Of a DNA stretch of 64,000 bases, positions 17,617 to 25,168 are shown piece by piece. Each line of letters begins with the position of its first letter. Positions within the stretch are counted from its first letter, which is position 1. The notes beneath the pieces are model-generated. The model made no database searches and was not told where the DNA came from. It saw nothing but the letters and a program-made list of their open reading frames with translations. Source of the DNA: Actinobacillus succinogenes 130Z (GTDB lineage Bacteria; Pseudomonadota; Gammaproteobacteria; Enterobacterales; Pasteurellaceae); contig NC_009655.1 in assembly GCF_000017245.1 (NCBI RefSeq), forward strand, positions 124,001 through 188,000. The letters are read 5' to 3'. The position numbers and the translations under genes were made by a program.

Positions 17617-18957
17617 TTATTGACGTTTTTGCTGTAATAGCCATTGCATGACTTCGGGACTATTGAATACTGCATCCCAAGTATTATGCGCATTGCTATT
17701 AGTAATGCCGTTATCTCCCGCCTGTTCGGTGGTGAATTCCGTATATTTCACATGTGGTGCATTCAGCGTTTTTAATAAATCTACATTAATACGCGAACCG
17801 GTAACCGGCGAGATTTTGTCTTCTTTGCTATGGAAGAACCACATCGGTATGTCTTTAATTGGAGAAATGTTCTCTTTAGTCGCATTGCCATCAATCCATT
17901 CATGGGTAAAGGCTTCGCGGCCACTCATTAACAACGCACCAGCAAAAAAGTGTGGTCGACTTAGCAAAAGTTTTAGCGCACCTTCCGCACCGCGTGATAA
18001 TCCCACAAGATAAATCCGATTTTTATCAATTTGCGGATATTGCGCTAAAGTGTCGTCAATCATGTTAAAAACTAAATCACGGCGATTATCCGTTTGCCAG
18101 TGAATACCGCCGTTCTGCCCTTTCGCACTGTCATCAAAAGGATCGAAAACGCTTTGATATTGCGGCGCAAGCACAATGCCCCGTTCATATTGCAGCGTGG
18201 AAATCGCCCCTTTGCCGGATAATAAATGTGCGAGATTGTCCGAGCCAACTTGCCCTGAACCGTGTAAGAAAATAGTCAGCGGATAGGCTTTCCCTTGCTC
18301 AAAGTGCGGTGTAAAAATACGATAATTTAGGAAATTAGCTTTATCTGTTAAGAAAACCGACTTGGCCGTAAATTCATCAAGCCAGAGGGTTTTCACTTTT
18401 CCCGCAACTGCGGATTGTGTTAACTGAGCTTTTGCCAACGTTTTACCGTTGGTGAGTTTCAAATAACCGGTTTGCTCAATGTGATAAACCAATTTCTCAC
18501 CATAATATTGAGGTACACGATTAATTTGCTTTTTCTCAACATCTACAATATTGCCGTCTTTATCCTTACCTCTGAATTTCATCGGTTGATCATTTTCGAC
18601 TTTCAAACTATACAAATCGGCATTCTTATCTTGATCATCCAATTCTATAATCACAAATTTTCCTGTTTTGGCTTGTGATGAAATTTCAGGTTTGTCGTTT
18701 ACATAAGCACGTAATATCGTTCTAGGTTGTGGTTCTTTGCCCTCAAGTGCGGTGGAAATTTGAAAAGTTTTGCGTAAATCGGAACCGGAAAGCACATTGT
18801 CTTCATATTCCAAAGCCACAGCGTTGATTTTTTGCCCCTGTGCCGTGATTTCCGCAAGTAATGTCGTTTGAACAAATTGAGCTTGCATCGGCACATCTTC
18901 CGCATGGACAGGTAATGTGCCGAACAGAGAAAGTAAGACGAGCGATTTCTTTAACAT
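17617..18957 (-). CDS. Secreted alpha/beta hydrolase (LpqC/PHB-depolymerase-like esterase)
   Basis: This 446-residue protein starts with a Sec signal peptide (MLKKSLVLLSLFGTLPVHA, cut after HA at about 19). A roughly 180-residue domain of unknown fold follows, then a catalytic domain with FLHGSGQVGSDN (oxyanion hole) and the elbow GLSRGAEGA. Later FFHSKEDKISPV and NAHNTW probably carry the acid and histidine. It resembles periplasmic feruloyl-esterase or polyhydroxybutyrate-depolymerase-like enzymes. AAAGGAGAAAACG precedes the start. It lies 57 bases downstream of the GntP-type permease gene, so it could be co-transcribed with the threonate operon. Confidence 0.8.
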   Translation of the reverse strand: MLKKSLVLLSLFGTLPVHAEDVPMQAQFVQTTLLAEITAQGQKINAVALEYEDNVLSGSDLRKTFQISTALEGKEPQPRTILRAYVNDKPEISSQAKTGKFVIIELDDQDKNADLYSLKVENDQPMKFRGKDKDGNIVDVEKKQINRVPQYYGEKLVYHIEQTGYLKLTNGKTLAKAQLTQSAVAGKVKTLWLDEFTAKSVFLTDKANFLNYRIFTPHFEQGKAYPLTIFLHGSGQVGSDNLAHLLSGKGAISTLQYERGIVLAPQYQSVFDPFDDSAKGQNGGIHWQTDNRRDLVFNMIDDTLAQYPQIDKNRIYLVGLSRGAEGALKLLLSRPHFFAGALLMSGREAFTHEWIDGNATKENISPIKDIPMWFFHSKEDKISPVTGSRINVDLLKTLNAPHVKYTEFTTEQAGDNGITNSNAHNTWDAVFNSPEVMQWLLQQKRQ

Positions 18958-19014
18958 CGTTTTCTCCTTAGAAAAAATAAAGACAAGCTATCAACATAGC
19001 TTGCCTTTGTCGGC

Positions 19015-20367
19015 TTAAACAAACATCCACATTAAACTGACGATTAAAAACGCTATCGTGCCGTAAATGGTGGTGAGAATCGACCAGGTTTTCAGCCCTT
19101 GGGAAATGGAAATTCCGAAGAATTTCGTCCATACCCAGAATAAACTGTCATTTACATGTGAAAGCGTCATTGAACCCGCGCCAATCGCCGCAGTAACCAG
19201 CGCCGCTTGAACGTCCGTATAACCCGAAACCGTAATCATCGGCGCTAAAATCGTTGCGGTAGTAATCACGGCGACGGTTGCCGAACCTTGAGCGGCACGC
19301 AATAATGCGGCAAGAATAAACGCTAACAGTATTACGGGCAGACCGGTGCCGGATAACACATCGGCCAGCGCTTTACCTACGCCGCTTGCATCCAACACTT
19401 TGCCGAACATACCGCCTGCACCGGTAATCAGGATAATGCCCGCAATAGGAGCTAATGCGGAATTCAGAATTTCTTCTAACTGTTCCTTGCTCCATCCCCG
19501 TTTAATGCCGAGTACGTATGAAGATAAACAAACCGCAAGCATTAATGCGAACGGCGATGCCCCCACCATACTGAAAAAAGAGCGGATAACGCTTTCTTTC
19601 GGTAATGTAGTGGCGGTCACCGTTCCCAGCATGATCAGCACCAAGGGGAATACGATCATCGTCAACACGGTACCGAAGGACGGCAAGCCGTTTTCTTTCT
19701 GTGAACGCAGTTTTTGGTATTCCAGCAAATCACTTGAGGCGGGAATATTGACAAAATTATTTTTTGTAAACAGCGGAATAAAATTCTGACCAAGCAAAAC
19801 CGCAGGAAGAGCGGCGATAAAACCTAAACCGAGGACTAACCCGATATCCGCGTTTAAAACCTGAGCACCCGCCACAACGCCGGGATGCGGCGGCATTAAA
19901 ACATGAACGGTCAGCATGGATAAACCGATAGGTAGCGCATAAACCAGCATATTGCCGCCTAAACGACGGGCGACACTGAAAATAATCGGAATCAGAACAA
20001 TAAAGCCCACATCGACGAAAACGGGAATACCGAAAATAAACCCTGTCATCGCCAATGCAAACGGCGCCCGTTTGGAACCGAATTTATCCAGCAACCAACC
20101 GGCCAGAACGTCTGCACCGTTCGATTTCTCGATAATTTTACCGAGCATTGCCCCTAACCCCACAATCAATGCAACGCCGCCAAGAGTTCCGCCCATACCT
20201 TTTACCAGAGTCGGAATAACCTCCCCCATCGGAATGCCCGCACTAAGCGCTACGGCGATACTGACTGCGCCCAATGCCAAGAAAGGATGGACTTTACCGC
20301 GAATCATTAAAGTGAGCAACGCAACCACGCTCACTATGCCAATGAGAATAAGACTGCCGTTTGACAT
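19015..20367 (-). CDS. GntP-family sugar-acid permease (likely threonate)
   Basis: This 450-residue, 12-14-segment permease of the gluconate:H+ symporter (GntP) family contains PPHPGVVAGAQVLNADIG and AAIGAGSMTLSHVNDSLFW, both typical of the family. By position after the threonate genes it should import L-threonate or a related four-carbon acid. H. influenzae has a GntP homologue in the same context, as I recall. A strong hairpin with a T run sits only about 17 bases before its start (20387-20414), so it depends on read-through from the operon or on attenuation. GAGGTGATTAT is its ribosome-binding site. Confidence 0.88.
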   Translation of the reverse strand: MSNGSLILIGIVSVVALLTLMIRGKVHPFLALGAVSIAVALSAGIPMGEVIPTLVKGMGGTLGGVALIVGLGAMLGKIIEKSNGADVLAGWLLDKFGSKRAPFALAMTGFIFGIPVFVDVGFIVLIPIIFSVARRLGGNMLVYALPIGLSMLTVHVLMPPHPGVVAGAQVLNADIGLVLGLGFIAALPAVLLGQNFIPLFTKNNFVNIPASSDLLEYQKLRSQKENGLPSFGTVLTMIVFPLVLIMLGTVTATTLPKESVIRSFFSMVGASPFALMLAVCLSSYVLGIKRGWSKEQLEEILNSALAPIAGIILITGAGGMFGKVLDASGVGKALADVLSGTGLPVILLAFILAALLRAAQGSATVAVITTATILAPMITVSGYTDVQAALVTAAIGAGSMTLSHVNDSLFWVWTKFFGISISQGLKTWSILTTIYGTIAFLIVSLMWMFV

Positions 20368-20383
20368 ATAATCACCTCGGTTT

Positions 20384-20414
20384 AAAAAAGCGTTTCATCT
20401 CAATGAAACGCTTT
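20384..20414 (-). terminator. Terminator/attenuator between otnI and the permease gene
   Basis: AAAGCGTTTCAT (20387-20398) and ATGAAACGCTTT (20403-20414) form a perfect 12-base stem with a 4-base loop. On the minus strand the stem is followed by a run of six T. It ends 16 bases before the permease start codon. Confidence 0.8.
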
Positions 20415-20528
20415 ATTTCGTTTTGCACTTTTTCACTCATTGATAATGAAAAGTGCGGTCAAAAAACTAAACATTTTTTAAATACGGACTATTATCCGTC
20501 GCCTTAAAACCGTTATCTCTTCGGACGA

Positions 20529-21305
20529 TTATTTATAGGCTTGGAACCAGTTTAAACCGGCAGCGGTATCGCCACGCGGGTTATACTCGCAGCCCACATA
20601 ACCTTGATAACCGATTTCATCCAATTTATTGAAAATAAAAGGATAATTGATTTCACCTTCGTCCGGTTCGTGACGATCCGGCACCGAAGCGATTTGCACG
20701 TGATAAAGCACATTCTTGACGCGATCCGTTAAACGTGCCAGATTGCCTTCTACATTTTGGGCGTGATAGTAATCAAGTTGTAAAAAAACATTATCCCGAT
20801 CGACCAAATCAATGATTTCCAAGGCGTCGTCCTGCGTTCTCATCAAGTAGTTTTCTTTCACCTGCGGGCTTAAGGATTCCAGTACGATATTAATACCGTG
20901 CGCTTTAAATTTTTCCGAGGCGTAGCGTAAGTTATCGATAAAGGTTTGTTTGTATTTAGCCCGGTTTTGACCCGGCGGTACGACGCCCCCCATAATCAAA
21001 ACGGTCGGGCATTTCAACACAAGCGCATATTCCAATGCCAAATCGATATGCCGGTGACTTTCTTCCTCTCGCCCGGGAATGGCGGATACGCCCCATTCGC
21101 CGGCGGCAATATCGCCCGGTAAAGAATTAAATAACACTTGTTTCAATCCGTATTGATCGAGCTTGGCTTTAAGTTCTTCCGCCGGATAATCATAAGGCCA
21201 TAAATATTCCACATATTTAAATCCTGCTCGAGCGGCGGCTTCGAATCGGTCTAAGAACGGCACTTCCTTAAACATCATGGTTAAATTGGCTGCAAATTTA
21301 GGCAT
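20529..21305 (-). CDS. otnI: 2-oxo-tetronate isomerase (Hyi family)
   Basis: This 258-residue xylose-isomerase-like TIM barrel starts MPKFAANLTMMFKEVPFLDRF, the typical start of hydroxypyruvate isomerase/OtnI proteins. Active-site strands include VLESLSPQV and CEYNPRGDTAAGLNW at the end. In the OtnI/OtnC/OtnK pathway it converts 2-oxo-tetronate to 3-oxo-tetronate in the cytoplasm. It sits two bases after otnC, fitting a single transcript. A strict hydroxypyruvate isomerase is the alternative, but the surrounding set makes OtnI much more likely. Confidence 0.9.
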   Translation of the reverse strand: MPKFAANLTMMFKEVPFLDRFEAAARAGFKYVEYLWPYDYPAEELKAKLDQYGLKQVLFNSLPGDIAAGEWGVSAIPGREEESHRHIDLALEYALVLKCPTVLIMGGVVPPGQNRAKYKQTFIDNLRYASEKFKAHGINIVLESLSPQVKENYLMRTQDDALEIIDLVDRDNVFLQLDYYHAQNVEGNLARLTDRVKNVLYHVQIASVPDRHEPDEGEINYPFIFNKLDEIGYQGYVGCEYNPRGDTAAGLNWFQAYK

Positions 21306-21307
21306 AA

Positions 21308-21940
21308 TTATTTCCCTCTGTTTTCTAGATCTTTCACTTCTTCATCAGTCAAGTAACGGATTTTTTGTCCTTGCAAGATAAAGAATAATTTGGCGGTTTC
21401 TTCTAATTCTTCCGTGTTATCTGCGGCGTCCAGTAAGTCGGCACCGGTCACGACTACGCCGTGGTTAGCCAGCAAAAACGCTTTGCCCGTCAAAGCCCGT
21501 TCGCTCAGCGCTTCCGCAATTTTCGGCGAACCGGGACGATAATAGGGAATCACCTGCATTTTGCCTGCACGCATGACATAGTAAGGCGTGAAAGCGCGCA
21601 TTGCGTTATTTGGATCCAGCCCTTCCAAACAAGAAAGTGCGGTCAAATAAGTACTATGTAAATGCACAATGGCTTTGCACGCCGGATTTTTTCTGTACAT
21701 CGCCAAGTGAAACACGGACTCTTTCGATGGCTTATTGCCTTCCAGCACATTGCCGTCCATATCCAACACCGACAAACATTCCGCCGTTAAACGACCTAAA
21801 GAAGAGCCTGTCGGCGTCACTAACACACGATTATCATCAAGACGCACGGATAAATTGCCGGCGCCGCCGACGGTGTAACCGCGTTCATAAAAAGAACGTC
21901 CGAGTCGCACCATCAATGCTTTTTGTTCTAAATCCGTCAT
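21308..21940 (-). CDS. otnC: 3-oxo-tetronate 4-phosphate decarboxylase (class II aldolase family)
   Basis: This 210-residue class II aldolase/adducin protein contains GNLSVRLDDNRVLVTPTG, the metal-binding HLHSTYLTALSC and LANHGVVVTG, which supply the zinc histidines. In the pathway it decarboxylates 3-oxo-tetronate 4-phosphate to dihydroxyacetone phosphate. Its start overlaps the otnK stop by 4 bases (ATGA). Confidence 0.92.
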   Translation of the reverse strand: MTDLEQKALMVRLGRSFYERGYTVGGAGNLSVRLDDNRVLVTPTGSSLGRLTAECLSVLDMDGNVLEGNKPSKESVFHLAMYRKNPACKAIVHLHSTYLTALSCLEGLDPNNAMRAFTPYYVMRAGKMQVIPYYRPGSPKIAEALSERALTGKAFLLANHGVVVTGADLLDAADNTEELEETAKLFFILQGQKIRYLTDEEVKDLENRGK

Positions 21941-23181
21941 ACAAACATTCCTTGTGCATATTCGAAGAAGTCTTCTTTACCGAAATTGCCCGATTTAAGC
22001 GCCAGATAAATATCTTCTTCCACCGCTTTCAACCAGGGCACACCCGGAGCGATTTGTTTACCGATATGGAACCCCGAGAAACCGAGCTGTTGCACCACGA
22101 TACTTGAGGTTTCGCCCCCCGCATTAATAAAATTGGTCACGCCGTACCGTTTTAATTTCGCCGCTAACTGCGCAAAGGTGTTTTCAATGGCATGACTGGC
22201 TTTATCCGCACCGAATTCATTTTGAATCGCTTTCAACGCTTCAGGCGGAACCGTTGCATACACCATCGGTGCAAGCGGTGCGTCAAGGTTTGCGGTTACC
22301 CATTGATAAAGTTCTTCTGCATAGTTGGGATTATTAATCGCTTGTGCCGCATCAAGCTGAAAGTGCGGTGCTTTTTCGCAGTATTTTTCCACCTGTTTGT
22401 TGGTCATAACCGAGCAGGATCCCGAAAGCACTACGGTTTTGCCTTTAGTCGGCGTAAAGGCGTTCGTACCTTTTTTGCCGCCGCTTAAACGGGCCGCTAT
22501 ATAAGCACCCAAACCGGAACCGCCCGTCACCAATTTCAAACCGGCCACCGCTTCGGCAAGCACTTCAAGTTGGGAATTATCCGCCGCGTCCACTACGGCA
22601 TAGCGATAACCTTGCGCTTTAAGTTCCGCAAAGCGTTCTTTTACACGCGCCGCACCTTGAATCACATCGGCATACGCCACCAAACCTGTTTTGCCTTTGG
22701 CTTGAGCGTCCATCAAACGCATTAGGTTCGCGTCCGTCATCGGTGTAATCGGGTGATTTTTCATGCCGGATTCGCTTAATAATTGCTCGCCCACAAATAA
22801 ATAACCGTTAAATATGGTTCGACCGTTCACCGGCAAGGCCGGCGTAATCACGGTGAAATCTTCGTTTAACGCCTCTAACAAAGCATCGGTAACCGGGCCG
22901 ATATTGCCTTTCGCCGTGCTGTCAAAGGTGGAACAGTATTTAAAATAAAACTGTGTACAACCGTTTTCTTGCAACCAGTTATAAGCATTTAAAGATTGTT
23001 CAACGGCTTCATTCGCCGGGTTAGAACGAGATTTTAAGCTGATAACAATCGCATCTACCCGGCTGTTTAACGGCTGCTTCGGCACGCCGTTCATTTGCAC
23101 CGCACTTAGCCCGTTTTCTACTAAGAAACTGGCAATATCGCTGGCGCCAGTGAAATCATCTGCAATAACGCCTAACATCAT
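21937..23181 (-). CDS. otnK: 3-oxo-tetronate kinase (DUF1537)
   Basis: This 414-residue protein of the DUF1537 kinase family has the N-terminal MLGVIADDFTGASDIASFL (the conserved ADDxTGA motif) and C-terminal FINAGGETSSIVVQQLG, which forms the nucleotide site. It phosphorylates 3-oxo-tetronate at O4 with ATP. The start shares one base with the ltnD stop. The complete LtnD-OtnK-OtnC-OtnI set is the basis for assigning tetronate rather than other acid sugars. Confidence 0.92.
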   Translation of the reverse strand: MMLGVIADDFTGASDIASFLVENGLSAVQMNGVPKQPLNSRVDAIVISLKSRSNPANEAVEQSLNAYNWLQENGCTQFYFKYCSTFDSTAKGNIGPVTDALLEALNEDFTVITPALPVNGRTIFNGYLFVGEQLLSESGMKNHPITPMTDANLMRLMDAQAKGKTGLVAYADVIQGAARVKERFAELKAQGYRYAVVDAADNSQLEVLAEAVAGLKLVTGGSGLGAYIAARLSGGKKGTNAFTPTKGKTVVLSGSCSVMTNKQVEKYCEKAPHFQLDAAQAINNPNYAEELYQWVTANLDAPLAPMVYATVPPEALKAIQNEFGADKASHAIENTFAQLAAKLKRYGVTNFINAGGETSSIVVQQLGFSGFHIGKQIAPGVPWLKAVEEDIYLALKSGNFGKEDFFEYAQGMFV

Positions 23182-24083
23182 TACGCTCCTTTTTTCGGTA
23201 AATTTACGCCGCTGAAGATTTTGATTACCGCACTGTCATCTTCTTTGCCGTAACCCGCATTACTCGCTTCGGTAAACATTGAATAAGCCGTGCTTGCAAG
23301 ATGAAGCGGGAAGTGCAGCGATTTTGCGGTGTCATTGACTAAACCCAAATCTTTTACGAAAATATCCACCATAGAAAGCGGCGTATAATCACCGTCCACC
23401 ACGTGTTTCATACGGTTTTCAAACATCCAGGAATTACCTGCGGCGTTGGTCACCACGTCATACATCACATCTAACGGGATACCGGCTTTTGACGCCAGCG
23501 CCATCGCTTCCGCGCCTGCGGCGATATGCACGCCGGCCAATAATTGATGCACAATTTTCACCGTCGCCCCTAAACCGATTTCTTCGCCGATGTTGTAAAC
23601 TTTCGCGGCGGTAGCGTCTAATACGGGCTGTAATTTATCAAAAGCCTGTTTCGGCCCCGACGCCATGACCGTCATTTCACCTTTTAAGGCTTTGGCTGCT
23701 CCGCCCGATACCGGCGCGTCTAACATTACCAAGCCTAACTCTGTTAATTTTTGTGAAATTGCTTTTGCATCTGACGCCGCCATAGTAGACGACACCATTA
23801 CCGCGGTACCCGCTTTTAATTTCTTTGCGATTCCGTTTTCGCCGAATAAGGCTGAATCGGCTTGTGCCGCATTTACCACCAACACAACCACCGCATCTAA
23901 TTCTTGCGCAAAATCATGACCGTCGGTTGCCACCGCTTTAGCACCGGCAGCCTGCAGTTTTTCTAATGCCGCCGGGTTTAAATCGATACCGTAGGTAGTT
24001 AAGCCGGCATTCACGCAAGACATAGCGGCGCCCATTCCCATAGAACCCAAACCGATAACTGCAACAGAATAAGATTTATTCAT
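23181..24083 (-). CDS. ltnD: L-threonate 2-dehydrogenase (beta-hydroxyacid dehydrogenase)
   Basis: This 300-residue beta-hydroxyacid dehydrogenase has NAD loop VIGLGSMGMGAAMSC, substrate loop DAPVSGGAAKALKGEMTVMASG and a helix starting GLGATVKIVHQLLAG that carries the catalytic lysine. In the known pathway it oxidises L-threonate to 2-oxo-tetronate with NAD. It is the first gene of the operon, with a CRP-like site about 70 bases upstream and a divergent DeoR-type regulator. Confidence 0.9.
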   Translation of the reverse strand: MNKSYSVAVIGLGSMGMGAAMSCVNAGLTTYGIDLNPAALEKLQAAGAKAVATDGHDFAQELDAVVVLVVNAAQADSALFGENGIAKKLKAGTAVMVSSTMAASDAKAISQKLTELGLVMLDAPVSGGAAKALKGEMTVMASGPKQAFDKLQPVLDATAAKVYNIGEEIGLGATVKIVHQLLAGVHIAAGAEAMALASKAGIPLDVMYDVVTNAAGNSWMFENRMKHVVDGDYTPLSMVDIFVKDLGLVNDTAKSLHFPLHLASTAYSMFTEASNAGYGKEDDSAVIKIFSGVNLPKKGA

Positions 24084-24153
24084 AACGAATTCTCCTCAAA
24101 ATAAATTAATTGTGATGGCGGTGAGTATTCTGCCCGATAAATATGTGAAAATC

Positions 24154-24169
24154 TGTGATCAAGATCGCA
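24154..24169. promoter_or_regulatory. CRP-like site upstream of ltnD
   Basis: TGTGATCAAGATCGCA differs from the TGTGA-N6-TCACA consensus at one position. It lies 71 bases before the ltnD start, a good position for activation, and fits catabolite control of a sugar-acid operon. Confidence 0.6.
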
Positions 24170-24212
24170 AAAATGATAAATATTGTTAAAATATGTTCAA
24201 AAAAGATATGCA

Positions 24213-24240
24213 TTGATAATATATGACAAAGTCATATAAT
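24213..24240 (+). promoter_or_regulatory. Promoter of the DeoR-type regulator with palindromic operator
   Basis: TTGATA (24213-24218) and TATAAT (24235-24240) are spaced by 16 bases, a good sigma-70 promoter 27 bases before the regulator start. Between and over them lies the perfect palindrome TATATGAC-AAA-GTCATATA (24220-24238). A repressor bound there would block RNA polymerase, so autoregulation is likely. Confidence 0.65.
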
Positions 24241-24267
24241 GAGGTACGATAGACCCAAGGAGATAAG

Positions 24268-25026
24268 ATGATACCTGTAGAACGGCTTCGTATTGAGCTT
24301 GAACTTATCCGAAAACACGGTGTAATCAGTATTAGCGCATTAATGGAGAAATTAAACGTTTCTCACATGACGATTCGACGGGATATTCAGAAACTCGAAA
24401 GCGAAGGAAAAGTAATTTCGGTGTCCGGCGGCGTACAGTTGTTAGAAAGACTGACGGTAGAACTGCCTCATGACGACAAATCCCGGCTTTCCCACGAACA
24501 AAAAGAAAAAATCGGTAAAGCGGCGGCAAACCTGATTCCGGAAAACTGCGTAGTTTATTTGGACGCAGGCACCACAACACTTGAAATCGCCAAATATATT
24601 ACCGAGCGTGAAGACTTGTTACTGGTGACCAATGATTTTGTTATTGCCAATTATCTGATGGTCAACGGAAAATGTCGGCTGATTCATATCGGCGGTACCG
24701 TGAATAAAGCCAATCGTTCTTCCGTCGGCGAATTGGCGGCACAGGCATTACGCCAGCTTTCCATCGATCTGGCGTTTATTTCGACTTCTTCGTGGAATCT
24801 GGCCGGGTTAACTACGCCGGACGAAGACAAAATTTCTGTCAAACGGGCCATTATCCAAGCCAGCAGGCGTAAAGTCTTGGTTTCCGATTCTTCAAAATAC
24901 GGCAAAGTCGCCACGTTCTCGCTCTTTCCGTTGACGACATTTAATCGTATTATTTGTGATAAAGGATTAGTAATAAACGCACAGGAAAAAATCCACAAAA
25001 TGGACGTGGAATTATCGCTGGTTTAA
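24268..25026 (+). CDS. DeoR-family regulator of the threonate operon
   Basis: This 252-residue regulator has an N-terminal winged helix (HGVISISALMEKLNVSHMTIRRDIQKLESEGKV) and a C-terminal sugar-phosphate sensor domain with DAGTTTLEIAKYI and VLVSDSSKYGK, both standard in DeoR/GlpR proteins. It is divergent from ltnD and probably represses the operon until a phosphorylated intermediate appears. AAGGAGATAAG precedes the start. The effector is not known from sequence. Confidence 0.88.
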   Translation: MIPVERLRIELELIRKHGVISISALMEKLNVSHMTIRRDIQKLESEGKVISVSGGVQLLERLTVELPHDDKSRLSHEQKEKIGKAAANLIPENCVVYLDAGTTTLEIAKYITEREDLLLVTNDFVIANYLMVNGKCRLIHIGGTVNKANRSSVGELAAQALRQLSIDLAFISTSSWNLAGLTTPDEDKISVKRAIIQASRRKVLVSDSSKYGKVATFSLFPLTTFNRIICDKGLVINAQEKIHKMDVELSLV

Positions 25027-25168
25027 ATACCGCCTGTTTATCTTTCATAAACGGATCCTAATAAAAACTTTCATTTTGTGACCGCACTTTTTCTATGTTT
25101 TATGCGGCAGTACGATTTCATCAAAAATTTAGCGTTACCTTGCCTTAGAAGATAACCATGGGGTAAAA

